Below are positions 47,580 to 59,800 of a stretch of DNA of 64,000 nt, in pieces. Source of the DNA: Phylloscopus collybita (lineage: Eukaryota > Chordata > Aves > Passeriformes > Phylloscopidae); assembly GCA_027886175.1 (NCBI GenBank), contig JAJNNQ010000078.1, positions 682,001 through 746,000 on the forward strand. The letters run 5' to 3'. Numbering within the stretch: position 1 is the first letter of the stretch; each line of letters begins with the position of its first letter. The notes under the pieces are model-generated. The model saw only the letters and a program-made list of their open reading frames with translations, ran no database searches and had not been told where the DNA came from. A program made the translations under genes and the position numbers.

Positions 47580-50500
47580 AAAAAGGTTTAATAAAATAAA
47601 GAAAATAATACAAAACAACAAAGATTAAAGCCGAACACAATGTAGGGACCCATCCCACACCTGTTACAACACCCCGAGAATGCGAGGAGCCCCTTTGTTC
47701 TGTCCCCTTTTCTACTTAATGATTGAGGATGGATCTGTTGGAAAACTGCCAGTAGACAGAGGTACAGGTTTTGACAAACAGTGACAAGGTCCAACAGGTG
47801 CTCCTCTCCTGGCACTTAACACCTGAACACCACCTTCTCCCTTTCCCCCTAAAGACACAGAAAAACTCTTTCCTCTCCTTAAATGAAAAATTCAACAACA
47901 TATACATTCATCCACACTCACTCATTTTTATTTCTTCAAGATGCCTTTCTTACTCACTTTTTCACAACAGGACAGCACAAAAATAAGGTACTTTTTTCTT
48001 TCAAGTCACTTGTTAAGATCCACCCATGGATGTTGTAAAATCTCAGATGTTTGGCCAAGTCCAGGTGCTCTTGGGTCTCAGCTGACCCTCAGACTGGCAA
48101 CGTTTTGGGCATCCCCTCTTTTATCGCATTTTTCCCAGTGGTTTCTGCCAGGAAAACCTTTGCTCCCTTCCTCTAAGGGGTCCAACCCCTTCCCTGGGAC
48201 CCCGTCCCAGCCAGACCAGGGGGTGTTTCTCTCACTCCTTTTCTCTTTCTCTTTGTGTCCGTGCTCGCAGCCTTTCTGGCTCAGGATCCCTGGTGGCTTC
48301 TGGGCTCCAGGGTGACCTTCAGAGGGACACTTGGAGCGCTTCCCAAAGAGCTGCCCCTGGCATGGGGGGTGGATTTGTCCTCCCTGGGGGGCTCTGCTTG
48401 GAGTTGTGTGCTCCGTGGGGACCCGGAGGTTTCTCAGCAGGCCTTGGCAGCGAGTTCTCAGCCAACGGGTGGCTCTGCTGCCATCCCAAACCTGCAGGGC
48501 TTTCCTTGCCCAGCCGGAGTGCAAGTGGATGATGTGCTGGGTAGGGATGGAGAATTCCACTGACCAAACCTCCCCCATCATCACATTTACGTCTGCTCAT
48601 GGCTCCCGAGAGCACAAATCTACACTTCTTGTAGTGGAAACATTGAATTGATTGCAGATTGTTACATCTCTAATACTAATGTACAAATACACAAAAAGTC
48701 TACTTTGGTTTAAAAATGAAATTTATTTTAAATGGCTACACCCGCACTGCCAGTAGAGAAACATACAAATATCAATTAAAGCTTATAAACTACTTTATTG
48801 TTACAATTGTGCTATGTAAATATATACAAATAATAACTTGTTAAAAATTAATTTCTTGAAACCCTCTACAACCACTCCTTATACACAAATATGAATTGAA
48901 ATGTAACAGTTTCATTCATTACATATTACTACACCGTACAACGCATACACAAATACAAAAATATCTGTATCCCTCTCTAAAGAATCCCAGACCCAGTACT
49001 AAAGAAATAGAATTCTCAAACCATACAGCTCAAGACATATTTCAATCTTTGTAAATACATAACCATACAATATACAAATGGAAATATAGAATTCATATTT
49101 CATATGACACAAAGCAGGACATCTAGAAATATATCACAAACCTATCTCTAAATATACAAGTATCAATGTACCAATATAAGAATCCTTAGAACCCCATCAA
49201 CACAACTATACAGCTATACAACTGAACAAGCATGTCAATATAAATACAGAAGGAAATGCATCAATAGACATGCATCAATAGAACAATATACATCCATCTA
49301 TACCTGTACAAATCCCAGTCTAGAGAGGGAAATAAGCACCAAGTTCTAACTCTCTCAGGCCAGCTGTGACCATCTCTAAGTACAACTCCATCAGCAGGGC
49401 TTGCAGCTGCCCAAGTTGCCAGGCTCCCCCTGGCTCTCTTCCTGCCGTGCAGAGCAGCTCTCCTGGACAGGGACAGCGGATGGGACACGTGGGAAGCCAA
49501 GGTCTCGGGTTCTCTGCTTGCCTGAGATCAGGGTGCTCTTTGCCTTTGTCCTCCGGAAAGCCCCGAGCCGCCCGCAGAAATGACGAGGAGTATTTAGATG
49601 TTCATTTTCAAGGTTGTTCTTCTTGTTTATTTTATCTTATCACAATTCTTTTTCTGTGAGCTCTGCCAAGGTCTGGACAGCACAGAGAGCAGGTGACGGC
49701 TGCCCCACCTGCCCAAGGCTTGTCATCTTATATACAGAAAATTATGTGCACATTATTTACAGTTATGAACCAATATCTACACTCTACACTAAACAGGTGT
49801 CTTCTACTCTGACCCAATCCCTCTAAAAGCTACTTAATGTCACCATCACTGCACAAAATGGAGATGAAGAAGAAGGAGAAGACCCCAGGGCAACGCCCAG
49901 AATCTTCCATCTTGTCTCTGGTCATTCCTACTCTAAAACCCCAAATGTGAAAATATTATTACTTTCTATTACCTTTGAGGGCTTGCAATTCCTCCCATAG
50001 TGTTGGTAGCTTTTCCCATGGACTGTAGTCGAGGCCTTTGCCTGTCTGGGGTCTATGCCAGGGTCTACAACCCCCCTGTACATACCTCAGACCCCCCTGT
50101 ACAGGTTTTAAACACCCCCGTACAGGTTTCTGTTTGTCCAGGGTTTGCAAAGGAATGCCCTGGACTCCCACACCAAGGGAACACTGAGTCAGGACTGGGA
50201 CGTTTTCCCTGGCAGCAGCTGCCCTTCAGTCAGGACAGGGCAAATCTCAGCAAAGCCTAGAAATACAAATGTTAGATGTTGGAAAGAACAAGCAGGCCGA
50301 GCGGGCCGGGCTGTGGGGAGCGCAGCGGCGGCGGGACTGTCCCGCAGGCGCCGGCAGCCCGGCAGGGCCGGCACAGCTGCCTTGCCCAAGGACAGCCCCT
50401 GTGCCGGCCGGGGCAGCTGCGCTGAGCAGCCCCAGCACGGGCAGGGCCCGCTCCTGCCCAGCCGGGCACTGCCCACGGCCAAAGCCCACGCCACCCTCAG

Positions 50501-51285
50501 CCCCAGCCTGCCCCCCCGGCCCTGCGGCCTCACCCGGCCTCTCGCCTGCCAGCAGCAGCAGCAGCAGCAGCTCCCTGCTCACTGCTGGAGCTGCTGGCCC
50601 TCAGCTTCTCCCTGCTGCCTCCTGTCAGTCTCCACCTGTCCTCAGGCTCTGCAGGGCAGCTGTGGCACAAGTGGAGGCTCTGGAATTGCTTCCAAGGCCT
50701 GGCAGAGCTGCAGTCCCAGAGCCCTCTGTGCTCCCTGCTGGCCCCTCCATCCCCTCAGCCCCAGTGTCCCCTGGGCAAAGCCCCAGCCCCCTTCTGTTTC
50801 TTCAGCCCCTCACAGTCCTCTCAGCCCATTCAATCCCTTCTGACCCATCCCATCCCCTTAGACCCACCACCCCCTCAGCCCGTGCCACTGCCCTGTCACC
50901 TCCGTGCCACCCTGGCCCTCTGCTCCCCCACAGCCCTCAGTGCCCCCAGCACCTCAAGGTCACTGTCCCTGCAGCGTCAGCGCCTCCTCAGCCCCCTCAG
51001 CCCCCTCTGTCCCAGGGTCCTTCAGCAGCTCCTCAGGGGACAGGGCCTGGGGCCACCGGCAGCTCCCAGCGCTCCAGGGACACCCGGGGCTGGAACTGCT
51101 GCTCCGCCCGGCCCGGCCGCCAGCTCGGACCCAGCACAGGCACAGGGGACACAGGGGCACAGGGGAAAAACAAGGGGTGAAAAAGGCAGCCCAGGGGGGA
51201 CAGAGGTCAAAATGCAGCCTAGGCCTACACAAACATCAATTTATCCATCGGCATGAATTCACAGAGCAGGGCAGAACGTTTCCTT
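47580..51285. other. Non-coding stretch between the provirus and the coiled-coil gene
   Basis: No supported gene. 47,580-48,640 is unassigned and may be further retroviral sequence. 48,640-49,300 is AT-rich with many acaaatat words. 49,580-50,250 looks LTR-like in minus orientation (tttatt at about 49,627) but the ends are unclear. 50,270-51,200 is GC-rich with a short (CAG)n at 50,550-50,570 and only low-complexity Pro/Ala/Ser frames. Confidence 0.4.
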
Positions 51286-51462
51286 TGTGATGTCAGGGCA
51301 GGGTTGCCACGTCCTCGTGCTGACATCACAAGGTTGCCTTGCTGCTCACCCGGCCTCAGTGGTGGCAGAGCAGCTCTTGGTTTGCTCAGGGCAGGAGCTC
51401 ACCCTCCTGCTGGAGGTTTTTGTCAGTGGGCAGCTGCACTCTGACAGAAATCTTGCTTTTTC

Positions 51463-51680
51463 TGAGAGAGTAGTGTTAAATCATAGTGTTAGAGTAGTGT
51501 TAGAGTGTAGTCTTAGAGCATAGTGTTAGAGAAGAGTGTTAGAGAATAGTGTTAGTGATAGTGTTAGAGCATAGTGTTACAGCATAGTCTTAGAACATTG
51601 TCCTAGAGCATAGTGTAGAGAATAGTGTTAGGGAATAGTCTCAGACCATAGTCTTAGAGCACAGTTTTAGAACACAGTCT
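51463..51680. repeat. 'agtgttagag' tandem repeat before the coiled-coil gene
   Basis: About 15 imperfect copies of a 10-15-base word (agtgttagag, catagtcttagag), ending 25 bases before the start codon at 51,706. It would lie in the promoter or 5' UTR of that gene. Confidence 0.85.
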
Positions 51681-51705
51681 GCAAACTTGCACAGCAGTTG
51701 CCACC

Positions 51706-54700
51706 ATGATTGGGCCACTGGCTGCTGCAGTTTGCTCTGTGTATGGAGTTGCCTACTCCAGCTATTTCCTGACTCACCTGACACGTAAGTAGAGCTTTTC
51801 CCTGGGCAGAAGCTCACCTGGCTTTTGTATGTCTTCCTGCTCTTTCTTAGTGACTGAGTGGATTTAGAAACAGGAAGACCATTTGGATGGCACTTGGGTA
51901 AAGCTCCTGTTTTAGCTTTCAGCTAAAAAGGGGGTGTCTGTAGCCAGGGCTCTGCGGGCAGCATTTGCAAGGGAACCTGCAGGGGTTGTGTTCCCTCCAT
52001 GGGAGGGTCTGTGGCAGCAGAGTCTGTCATTTCCTCCCTTTGCTGGGTCAAGCAGGACAACTTGGAAAATGTAGACTGGGAGACCTTCTTGGGAGACCTT
52101 CTAAAAATGCTGTGGTTGTCTCCAGTTTTCTCCAAGAATCTGGTTCATTTTCCCTTGCCCACTGCAGGTCACCTGAGCCGTGTGTTCAGAGGTGCTGATC
52201 CTGAGGTGAGTGAGAAAGGAAAATTTGATGTTCCCTCTGTTTGAGAATTGTGGAGCAAGCTGTGAGCTTGGCCTGTGGCAATAGAGTGTAGAGGGTGAGC
52301 TGAGTAGGCTGAAAGAAAATCCATTTCCATGTCTGCAGCAGCAAGAGCAAAGGCATCACTGGCTATTTCCTAATTTTCCATTTCAGAGCTGTAAAAGAAC
52401 TAAAAGCCCAGTTCTGCAGAGAGAATGTTGCTTCCTGGTAGGAGCTGGGGGGAATATCCAATTCAGAGCAATTAGCAGTACACTTGAATCAGCCCATTTG
52501 AATTGACTCTGAGTGACTCAGAATCCCATTGCTGTCAAAGCTGATGATTTGTGCCTTAGTAGAGCTGGTTCTGGAGCTGCACAGAAATAAGGTTATAAAT
52601 GATAGGTCATGGCCTGTGCCTCACGCTCCTGTCTGTCCACAGAGCACAGAACCAAGGGCAGACTCTCCTCTGGCTCCCTCTGCTCCTGCAGAAGAGGCCC
52701 AAGAGGAGCCAAATGACCCCAATCCTCCAGCTGTGGTCACACCACAGCCAGACCTTTCCAGGACAGTAAGTGCCACTTCTGGAGGGGGCTGTCTGAACTG
52801 CAAGGCAGAGCTGCAAGTTTCTGAGCAGCCAGCACTTGCTGTTGGTGGCTGATGATGCTGAGTGCTGCAGTCCTGCCAGGACCCAGCCATTCCCCTCAGC
52901 CAGGGACACCTGGACCATGGGCTTGGACCTGTCATGTTCAGGCCCCAGCTGGCTGGGATGCTGAGAGGGGCCAGCCTGGAGCAGGAAGGCTCCCTGTCTG
53001 CAGAGGAGGGAGCATCTCAAAGACCCTGCACTCAGCCTGGTGGGACACGGAGGGGACACTGTGGGCTGGAGACACCTGTCCCCCTGCACAGACTGGCCAA
53101 GCAGCTCCAGGCACAAAAAGTATTGATCTGACAGCAGCAGCTCTTTGGGGTGGTTTGTCCCCCTGAGCTCCTTGGCTGTGCTTACCTGGGAGCATTTCAG
53201 AGACACCCTGGGGACGTGGAGTTGCTGTTGAAGTCAGGGATTTTGGTGCCTCTATTGCCAGGTTGTTCTTTTGCCTCTGCAGGCAGAGCAGTCAGTAGCA
53301 GAGCTGACAGGTGCTCAGAGCCCACCTGTCTTTGGGCTTTTAAGAAGCTGCTGAGGGGTGATTGTGTTGTCCATGAATCTGTGAAGGGACACTCTTCTCT
53401 TGTGGGGCAAAAGACTCGTTCCCTGTCAGCTTCCTAAGAGGCTGCTGGAGCTTCAGGCCCAGATGGAGCCTGATTGTCCTGCCAGGGTCACTTTGGAATC
53501 TGTGCCTCCCCATGGGCAGAGACTGAGCCAGGAGAGCAGCAGCAGCCCAGCGCTTTGGGAATCTGCTGTGAGCCCAGCAGCCTTGGAATCTTGGCCCACA
53601 AATGTTGTGGGGGAAGTTAAAATCCATCTGCTCTGCTTCCTGTGCAGGTCCCTCTAGCGAGAGAGCACGAGCAGCTTGCTTTCTCAGAGATGCCAGGGCA
53701 GCCATGCCAGGTTCAGGGAGAGCTGTTTCCAGCCCAAGAAGGGGAAAAGCAGCTCAGGCAGCAGGTGGAAGAGCCACAGGAGAATGGGCAGGTGAGCCTG
53801 GCTGGGCAGGTGACAGAGTGAAGGGCAGGAAGAGGGGCTCCATAAAATTGAGCTCATGGGACTGAGGAGGCCAGGAGTGCCACAGGCACTGGAAGCACAG
53901 AGCCTTGTAATCCCCAGAGATCAGCACTGGGACAGCAGGGCTCCAGTGGAAGCAGAGGGGGGCAGGGAAGCAGAAAGAAGTGGCTGAATGAATGTGATTT
54001 GGAGGCTGAAAGAGGAAAAGCTGAGCCTGCTGGCAGCTCCCAGTCACTTGCTCTGCATTTGTGTGTCCAGAACATCGAGGCAGAGGCACAAGCAGAGCTG
54101 CCCAAAGCTCCCAGTGACATCGTGGCAGTGAAGAGGAGGAGCAGGGAAGACATGAGAGGAACTCAAGATCCCTGGAATCTCCAGCAGCAGAGGAGCAACC
54201 AACAAAACCAGGTGAGTGGAGGAGTGGCAGCCACTCCACTCATGAATCCTTCTCTCTCCTGTTCTTTCCAGAGCCTTGGTGAGAAACTGCAGGCAAAAGT
54301 GCAGAAAACTCAGGCTGGGATCAAGACAAGGGAGAAGAATTTTACTGAGAAACTGCAGGCAAAGCTACAGCAAACTCAGGCCAGGATCGAGGCAATAAAC
54401 AAGAGGCTGGAGGAAGAAAAGGAAATTCAAAGAGCAACAGAGGAGATTTGTCATCTCCTCCTTGAGGAGCGAGAGGCTCTAGAAGAAAAAGTGAGTGAAA
54501 GAGCGAGAGCCACTGCAGTCCCCAGAGTGGTGCTTTTGCCCTTCTTGCCTTTGCCCTGCAGAGCAGCAGGGGCTGGGGTGATGCCTCTGAGTGCCCTCCT
54601 GCTCCAGTGTCCATCCCAGCCACTCCCAAGGACACTTCCTGCTCTGCTGAGTCTCAGCTGCTGCCCTGGGCAGTGGGACTGGTGCTTTGGCCTTTTGGCC

Positions 54701-56167
54701 AGCAGTCATCTGAATGCATTCCTGCTGGCCTGCTCCTGCTCTCCTTGTTCCTGGAGGTGTTCTGGCAGGTGCACACGGTGACCCAGATGGATCTTGAAAC
54801 AAGCTGTCTGTATCCATTGGGAATCTGGAGCTCCCCCTTTGCTCACAGTCTGTGACTCTGGGCTGACAGGGACAAGCTGTACTCTCTGACTGCTCTGCTC
54901 TCTTTGACTTGAGGTGGGAGTGTTGGCATCTTACCTGGCAGCCTGCAAAGATTTCCAGCAAGGGCCTGGCAACGAGGAGCCCCAAGATTCCTGTGAGGCA
55001 CAGCAACTGTCCCAAGCAGAAGTGCTGCCACTTGAGCCTCTTCTGAAGATGGAGGAAAAGAGGAGTCCGTGGGAGGAGGTAGAACATCTGAACAAGGAGC
55101 TGCAAGTGTGTCTGCAGCCCTGGGAGGGGGAAGAGAGTCCTTGGGAGAAAGTGGAAGGGTCATTTTGGCAGTCAACCTTCAGAAAATCCATGAAAATGGA
55201 GTTTGGAGAAAGTGGGAAATGAATCTGGCCATGAACTGGAGTAAAACCAGCCTTTGGGTTTGACCCATCCAGTTTGGGAAGTGGACATCAGGAAAAATCC
55301 CTGGCAGAGCCCTGCATGTGGCTGACAGCATCTTCCTAAGGGCTTGCATTTGTAATGGGATCTGGGGCTCATCTCTGCAGCCACTTTTCTGACACAAACT
55401 CCTTTCTTGTCTCAGATCTACCCAGGCTATTCTGCTGAACCTGCAGCAGCAGCAGCAGCAGCAGCAGTGTCACCTAAAGGAGCCTTTGCTGCCCAATGTG
55501 GGAAGTGGAGCCCGGGCAGTTTGTTCATCTCCAGCCCTGGCAGAGCTGCTGCTCAGCACCAGCAGATGGAGGATGACTCCCTGCAGCTCCTGAGTACGTC
55601 TGGTGTCTTTCTTCTCTGAGGGGCAGTGCATTGTGTGCTCGTGTCAGCAGAGCTGCTCCCAATGATCCTCCTCAGCCTGGTGTCACAGGGACATTGAGGA
55701 GTCCCCACAGGAAATGCTGTGCTCCAAGGCAGCAAGAGAGTGCTCTGGCTGTTCCTGCTGCCTCTGAGGGCAGCTTGGATGTGCTTGGGTTTGTCTGAGC
55801 TTCCCCATCTGCTCCAGGCAGAAGCAGGGATTGTTCTGGCACCAGCACAAGGCTGTGACCCAGCAAATGATCTGGGCAAGTCCTGTGTGCCAGTGGCCAA
55901 ACTGGATTGAATGGTTAGCTTCCTAAATTCTCCTTAGACTCCTGACTTCTCACCAGTCACCAGAGCAAAAAGACTTCACAGAAATTGATTTGGTTTGGTG
56001 CTTTGTCTTTTGGTTGTGGTTTTAATTTGGGTATTTTTCTGGATTTCTTTTTTTTTTTGGTAGAGTTTTTCTCCATCCTGAAGGAGCTCTTCTGCCCCAT
56101 GTGTCTTACTGGTGTCATTTTTATGACTGTTCTTGTTACCACTACTACCTCTACAGGGTTTTTATGA
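51706..56167 (+). CDS. Unrecognised coiled-coil protein with hydrophobic ends, nine exons
   Basis: I do not recognise the family. The start lies in a strong context (gccaccATGA). Exons: 51,706-51,784; 52,168-52,205; 52,643-52,765; 53,648-53,791; 54,071-54,211; 54,272-54,490; 54,914-55,105; 55,416-55,593; 56,064-56,167. All keep frame with GT/AG ends, giving ~405 residues. Residues 4-22 are hydrophobic (PLAAAVCSVYGVAYSSYFL), a signal or membrane anchor. Next come a Pro/Glu-rich region and a coiled coil (~176-248) with a repeated KLQAK(V/L)Q(K/Q)TQA(G/R)I word. An alanine run in exon 8 comes from (GCA)n. The last ~20 residues (CLTGVIFMTVLVTTTT) form a likely membrane anchor, so it may sit on an intracellular membrane. 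AATAAA is at 56,264-56,269. Exon 7 limits are the least certain (acceptor ttgag). A PAK-like kinase gene follows 650 bases downstream on the same strand. Confidence 0.65.
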
Positions 56168-56263
56168 AAATATTATATTTTTGTCAGTGAGAACTCCTTT
56201 GAAAGGACATCAGGTGACAGCAGGAAGAGAGAGCAAGAGGTGGTTGTTTTGTGCCTCCAATGT

Positions 56264-56269
56264 AATAAA
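56264..56269 (+). terminator. Poly(A) signal of the coiled-coil gene
   Basis: AATAAA in tgtaataaacc, 97 bases after the stop. Confidence 0.7.
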
Positions 56270-56813
56270 CCAGATACTTCTATAGCAATCTGTATTTAAT
56301 ATTCTAGCTTGTTCTTATAAAGATGTGTCTGAGGTAAGAAGGCTTTCAGAAAGGTGTGAAAGCAGAACCCAGAAACAGAAAGAGTAGAAAAACTTGGAAT
56401 AAGCTGCAATTTCAAAGCTTGAAAGTAGGAGAAGTTACAAGAGTACAGCAAGCAAGGACCTGAATCAATAGTTCGAGTTTTTAGGTTTGGCTAGGATAGA
56501 CCTTAAGGCTGCAGAAAAATATTCTCCTCCACTGCTAGGTGGAGAAGATGCCCTCCTCTCCTGGGAATGCATCTCCCTGTGCTTTGTTTTCTGTCAAAGA
56601 TCTCTGCCAAGCACTGTAGAAAATCAGTCTCTGTGCTGGTCTGCTTGGCCTGCAGAGCTGCCTGTCTGCTTGTGGTTGCAGTGGTTGTTGTTGTTACCCA
56701 GCTGGCCACAAAGGGCTCAGAGCCCCGGACAGTGGGGCTGCCTTTTGTGTCTCTGGGATGGTGGGATCTCTGCTTTCAAGTGAGCACCTTGCATTTTGTT
56801 TCCCTCAGGGCAA

Positions 56814-59800
56814 ATGGTGAGCAGGGGAAATCCCCTGAGGAAATACATTGAACTGGAAAATCTTGGCAGCGGGTGAGTCCAAGCACAGTTACTCCTACAC
56901 AATCATGGGGCAGGTGATTTGCTGCTGGAATATCTGCCAAGTGTGAAGCCAGGCAAGCTGCAAACATCCTCTGACACTGGGGTTAGGCTGCCCCATCTCT
57001 CAGTACCAGCCAGAATTTCTAAGTGTGCTCAGAAGGCATTGTCCAAGACACTTCCATTGCATTGCCAGAAACAGCAACCTACCCCCTATCACAGCAGTCA
57101 GATAACAATTCTCAGGAACATTTCTTCCCAAGAGTTTGCTGCAGGAAATAGTCTGTGGTTGGAATAACAAGGGCCCAGTTTAGAAACTGAAATCCTTGAT
57201 GAAAGAATCAAGTGGCTTTTGAGCTGAGGCAGTAAAGCCCAGTGCTTCAGGAACAGGCCCAGTGCCCCTGCACTTGAGAGGAAAATGCATCATCTGCCTT
57301 CTGGCAGAGCCCTCCTGCATGCTGCAGCTTTGAGGCATTCCCAGCAGACATCTCCTGGCTGGGCTGGCTTTCCCTCCAAGATCTGAATGGCTTCTCCTTC
57401 CTTTGCTGCTCTTTTGTTTCCAGGGGCTTTGGAGTTGTCAGCAGAGCGGTCGACACTGCCACAGGAGCAGAGGTAAATGTCAACAGCCCCTGCAGGTCCT
57501 GCTGCTCTCCAGGGCTTTCCTCTCTTGTCTCAGCTGTGGCTGGAGCAGTGGGCAGAGCTGTGCTGCAAAGGCACCAGGAGCACAGACTGCTGCCAGCCTG
57601 CCAAGTGCATTTGGGACAGGCTTTGTCCTTCCCAGCTGCCAGAAGGAAGGCAAGGAGGGCAGCGGTTCCTTGCAGAGAAGGACGCTCTCCCTGGCTCTCA
57701 ATTGCTCCACCAAAGGTGGTGCCTTAGAGCATCTCAGTGCTCTCTGGGGCTACAGCTTCAGAGTCCTGAGTTCTCATTTCTGGCTGCCAGCAAATCCATC
57801 TGAATATTCCTGGAAGTTCCTCAGCCACCTGCAGTGCTGCACTTGGGAACTGCACGTGGGGAGAGATCTGCAAGGCATCCCTGAAAGCCCTAAGCCCTGC
57901 TTAGAGCCCAAGGTGTATCCACAGAGTAGCAAGGCATGGATTCCCCAAAGGAGCAGAGAAATGGGCTGTTGGGATGTCAGTTCCTTATTACTCCTTTGTC
58001 TGAGCACAAGGCACTTTGGCACTTTGGCTTCTCTGTGTCATTGCAAAATCACTCGCTCCCTGTGTGCTGTGGTCTCATGCCACCAACTGCTAAAGTGACT
58101 GATTTTCAATGTCATTTCAGGTGGCCATCAAGAAAATAGATCTTCAGCGAGTGAGGAGGAAGCAAGGAATCCTTAATGAAATCACAGTCATGAGGAGGAA
58201 CAGGAGTCCCTGTGTTGTGAATTATTTAGACAGGTGAGTTCTCATGGTCTCGTCCCATGAATGTTTGTTTCCATACTGAAAGCATGCAAGGTTAAAAACC
58301 CACTTGGGACACTGGCAGAAAAGAGAGCTGTTAATTATTGGTTCATGGTTATTTCTCTACTCATCTCCAATGGCTGGGAAGAGAGTGCATTTTGTCTGCA
58401 TGGGTCTTCCCTGGCTTTCAAACACATGGTTGGAAAATGGTTCAGAAACCTGGATCAACCCCACCACAGTAAGTCAATACCCTGTAAGTTCACTGCCCAC
58501 ATGTTGTCTCAGGATTAATTTTTTAAAGTTTCTTCAACGCTGATGAAGTGTCCTAGAGAGGATTTCCCTTGGGTTGTTGACCCTCTTTTCCATGGCTGTC
58601 CATGCCAGGAACACCAGGTGCTTATTTCCAGAAATACCATGTGTGACAGGTTTCTCAGCTTGGCTTTTCCTAAACTGCACTTCTCCCTTGCTGGCCATCA
58701 GAGACATCTCCTTTTTCAAAGCTGTGCCATTCTCCTTGAGACTGCACAGACTGCAAACAAGGCACAGCCTAGAGGGAATGCCTGTTCGTTTAATTCTGTC
58801 CTTGTCACAAAGGGGCCCAGAAAGAAGAATCAAGCACAAAGCCAACGTAGCCATGCCTGTTCATCTGCACAGCGTTGTTTCCTTCTTTCAGCTACCTTGT
58901 GCATGGGGAACTCTGGCTGGTGATGGAATACATGGATGGAGGCACTCTGAATGATGTCATCAGAGAGACCAACATGACTGAAGAGGAGATTGCAGCTCTC
59001 AGCAGGGAGGTGAGGGATCCCACCTGTGCTTCCCAGGGCTTGGGCAGGACTGTCTGGGAAAAGGGCTCAGAACAGGAGCAATTCCATGTGCCAGCCTTTG
59101 TTTCTGTGTTGCTGCCATGCTCTGGGCAAGCAGGAGCATCTCAAGTGAACTGCCTGCCAGTGCCCCTGCACTCACTGCACTCTGTTCTTGTGCTCTTATC
59201 TGCTGCTGTTGCATTCTCACTCTGTCTCTTGGATTTGCTCTTCTCCATCTTGCCTCCCTAAACTTTGGCCTGTCTGCACTGCATTCCTTGCCTGTGAAAG
59301 CAAAGGTGGTGGTGGCAGCATTTGAAACAAACAGCAAAGGAAAAAGAGAGACTCACTTCTCTCAGTGCTCAGCTGGAAAGGTCAGCAGTGCAGCCAAAGT
59401 GCTCTTGACCTCTGAGCACATGCACTGCAGCAGCAATCCTTGTGGCTGGTTTGCAGGGGGGAGTCTACAAGAGCAGTTGCTGTTGCTCTTTGCAAAGCTG
59501 ACCTGCCTTTCTTTAGGAAGGTGCTGCTCTGCTGGTGTAGGAGCAGCAAGCTCCTGCTCTCCATGGCACTGTGTCCTGCCATTACTGCCCATTCCCCTGG
59601 ATAGGGAATCTTTGAGAGCTGTTTTCTTTCTGCTGTGATGAAATCACAGCAGGGATTTTTGCCCTCCTGTTTCTCTTTTCTGTCTCAGTGCCTGCAAGGA
59701 CTGGCTTTTCTCCACTCCAACCATGTGCTGCACCGGGATGTGAAGAGCCTCAACATCCTCCTCAGAACCGATGGCTCTGTCAAGCTGGGTCAGTATATTC

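Noticed and set aside
47580..48640. 5' LTR of the ERVL-like provirus
   Set aside because: I found no similarity to the 3' LTR at 42,666-43,232, so I left the 5' end as truncated.
50269..51180. 303-codon + frame with a poly-Ser run
   Set aside because: GC-rich low-complexity sequence with a CAG repeat; no splice or family support.
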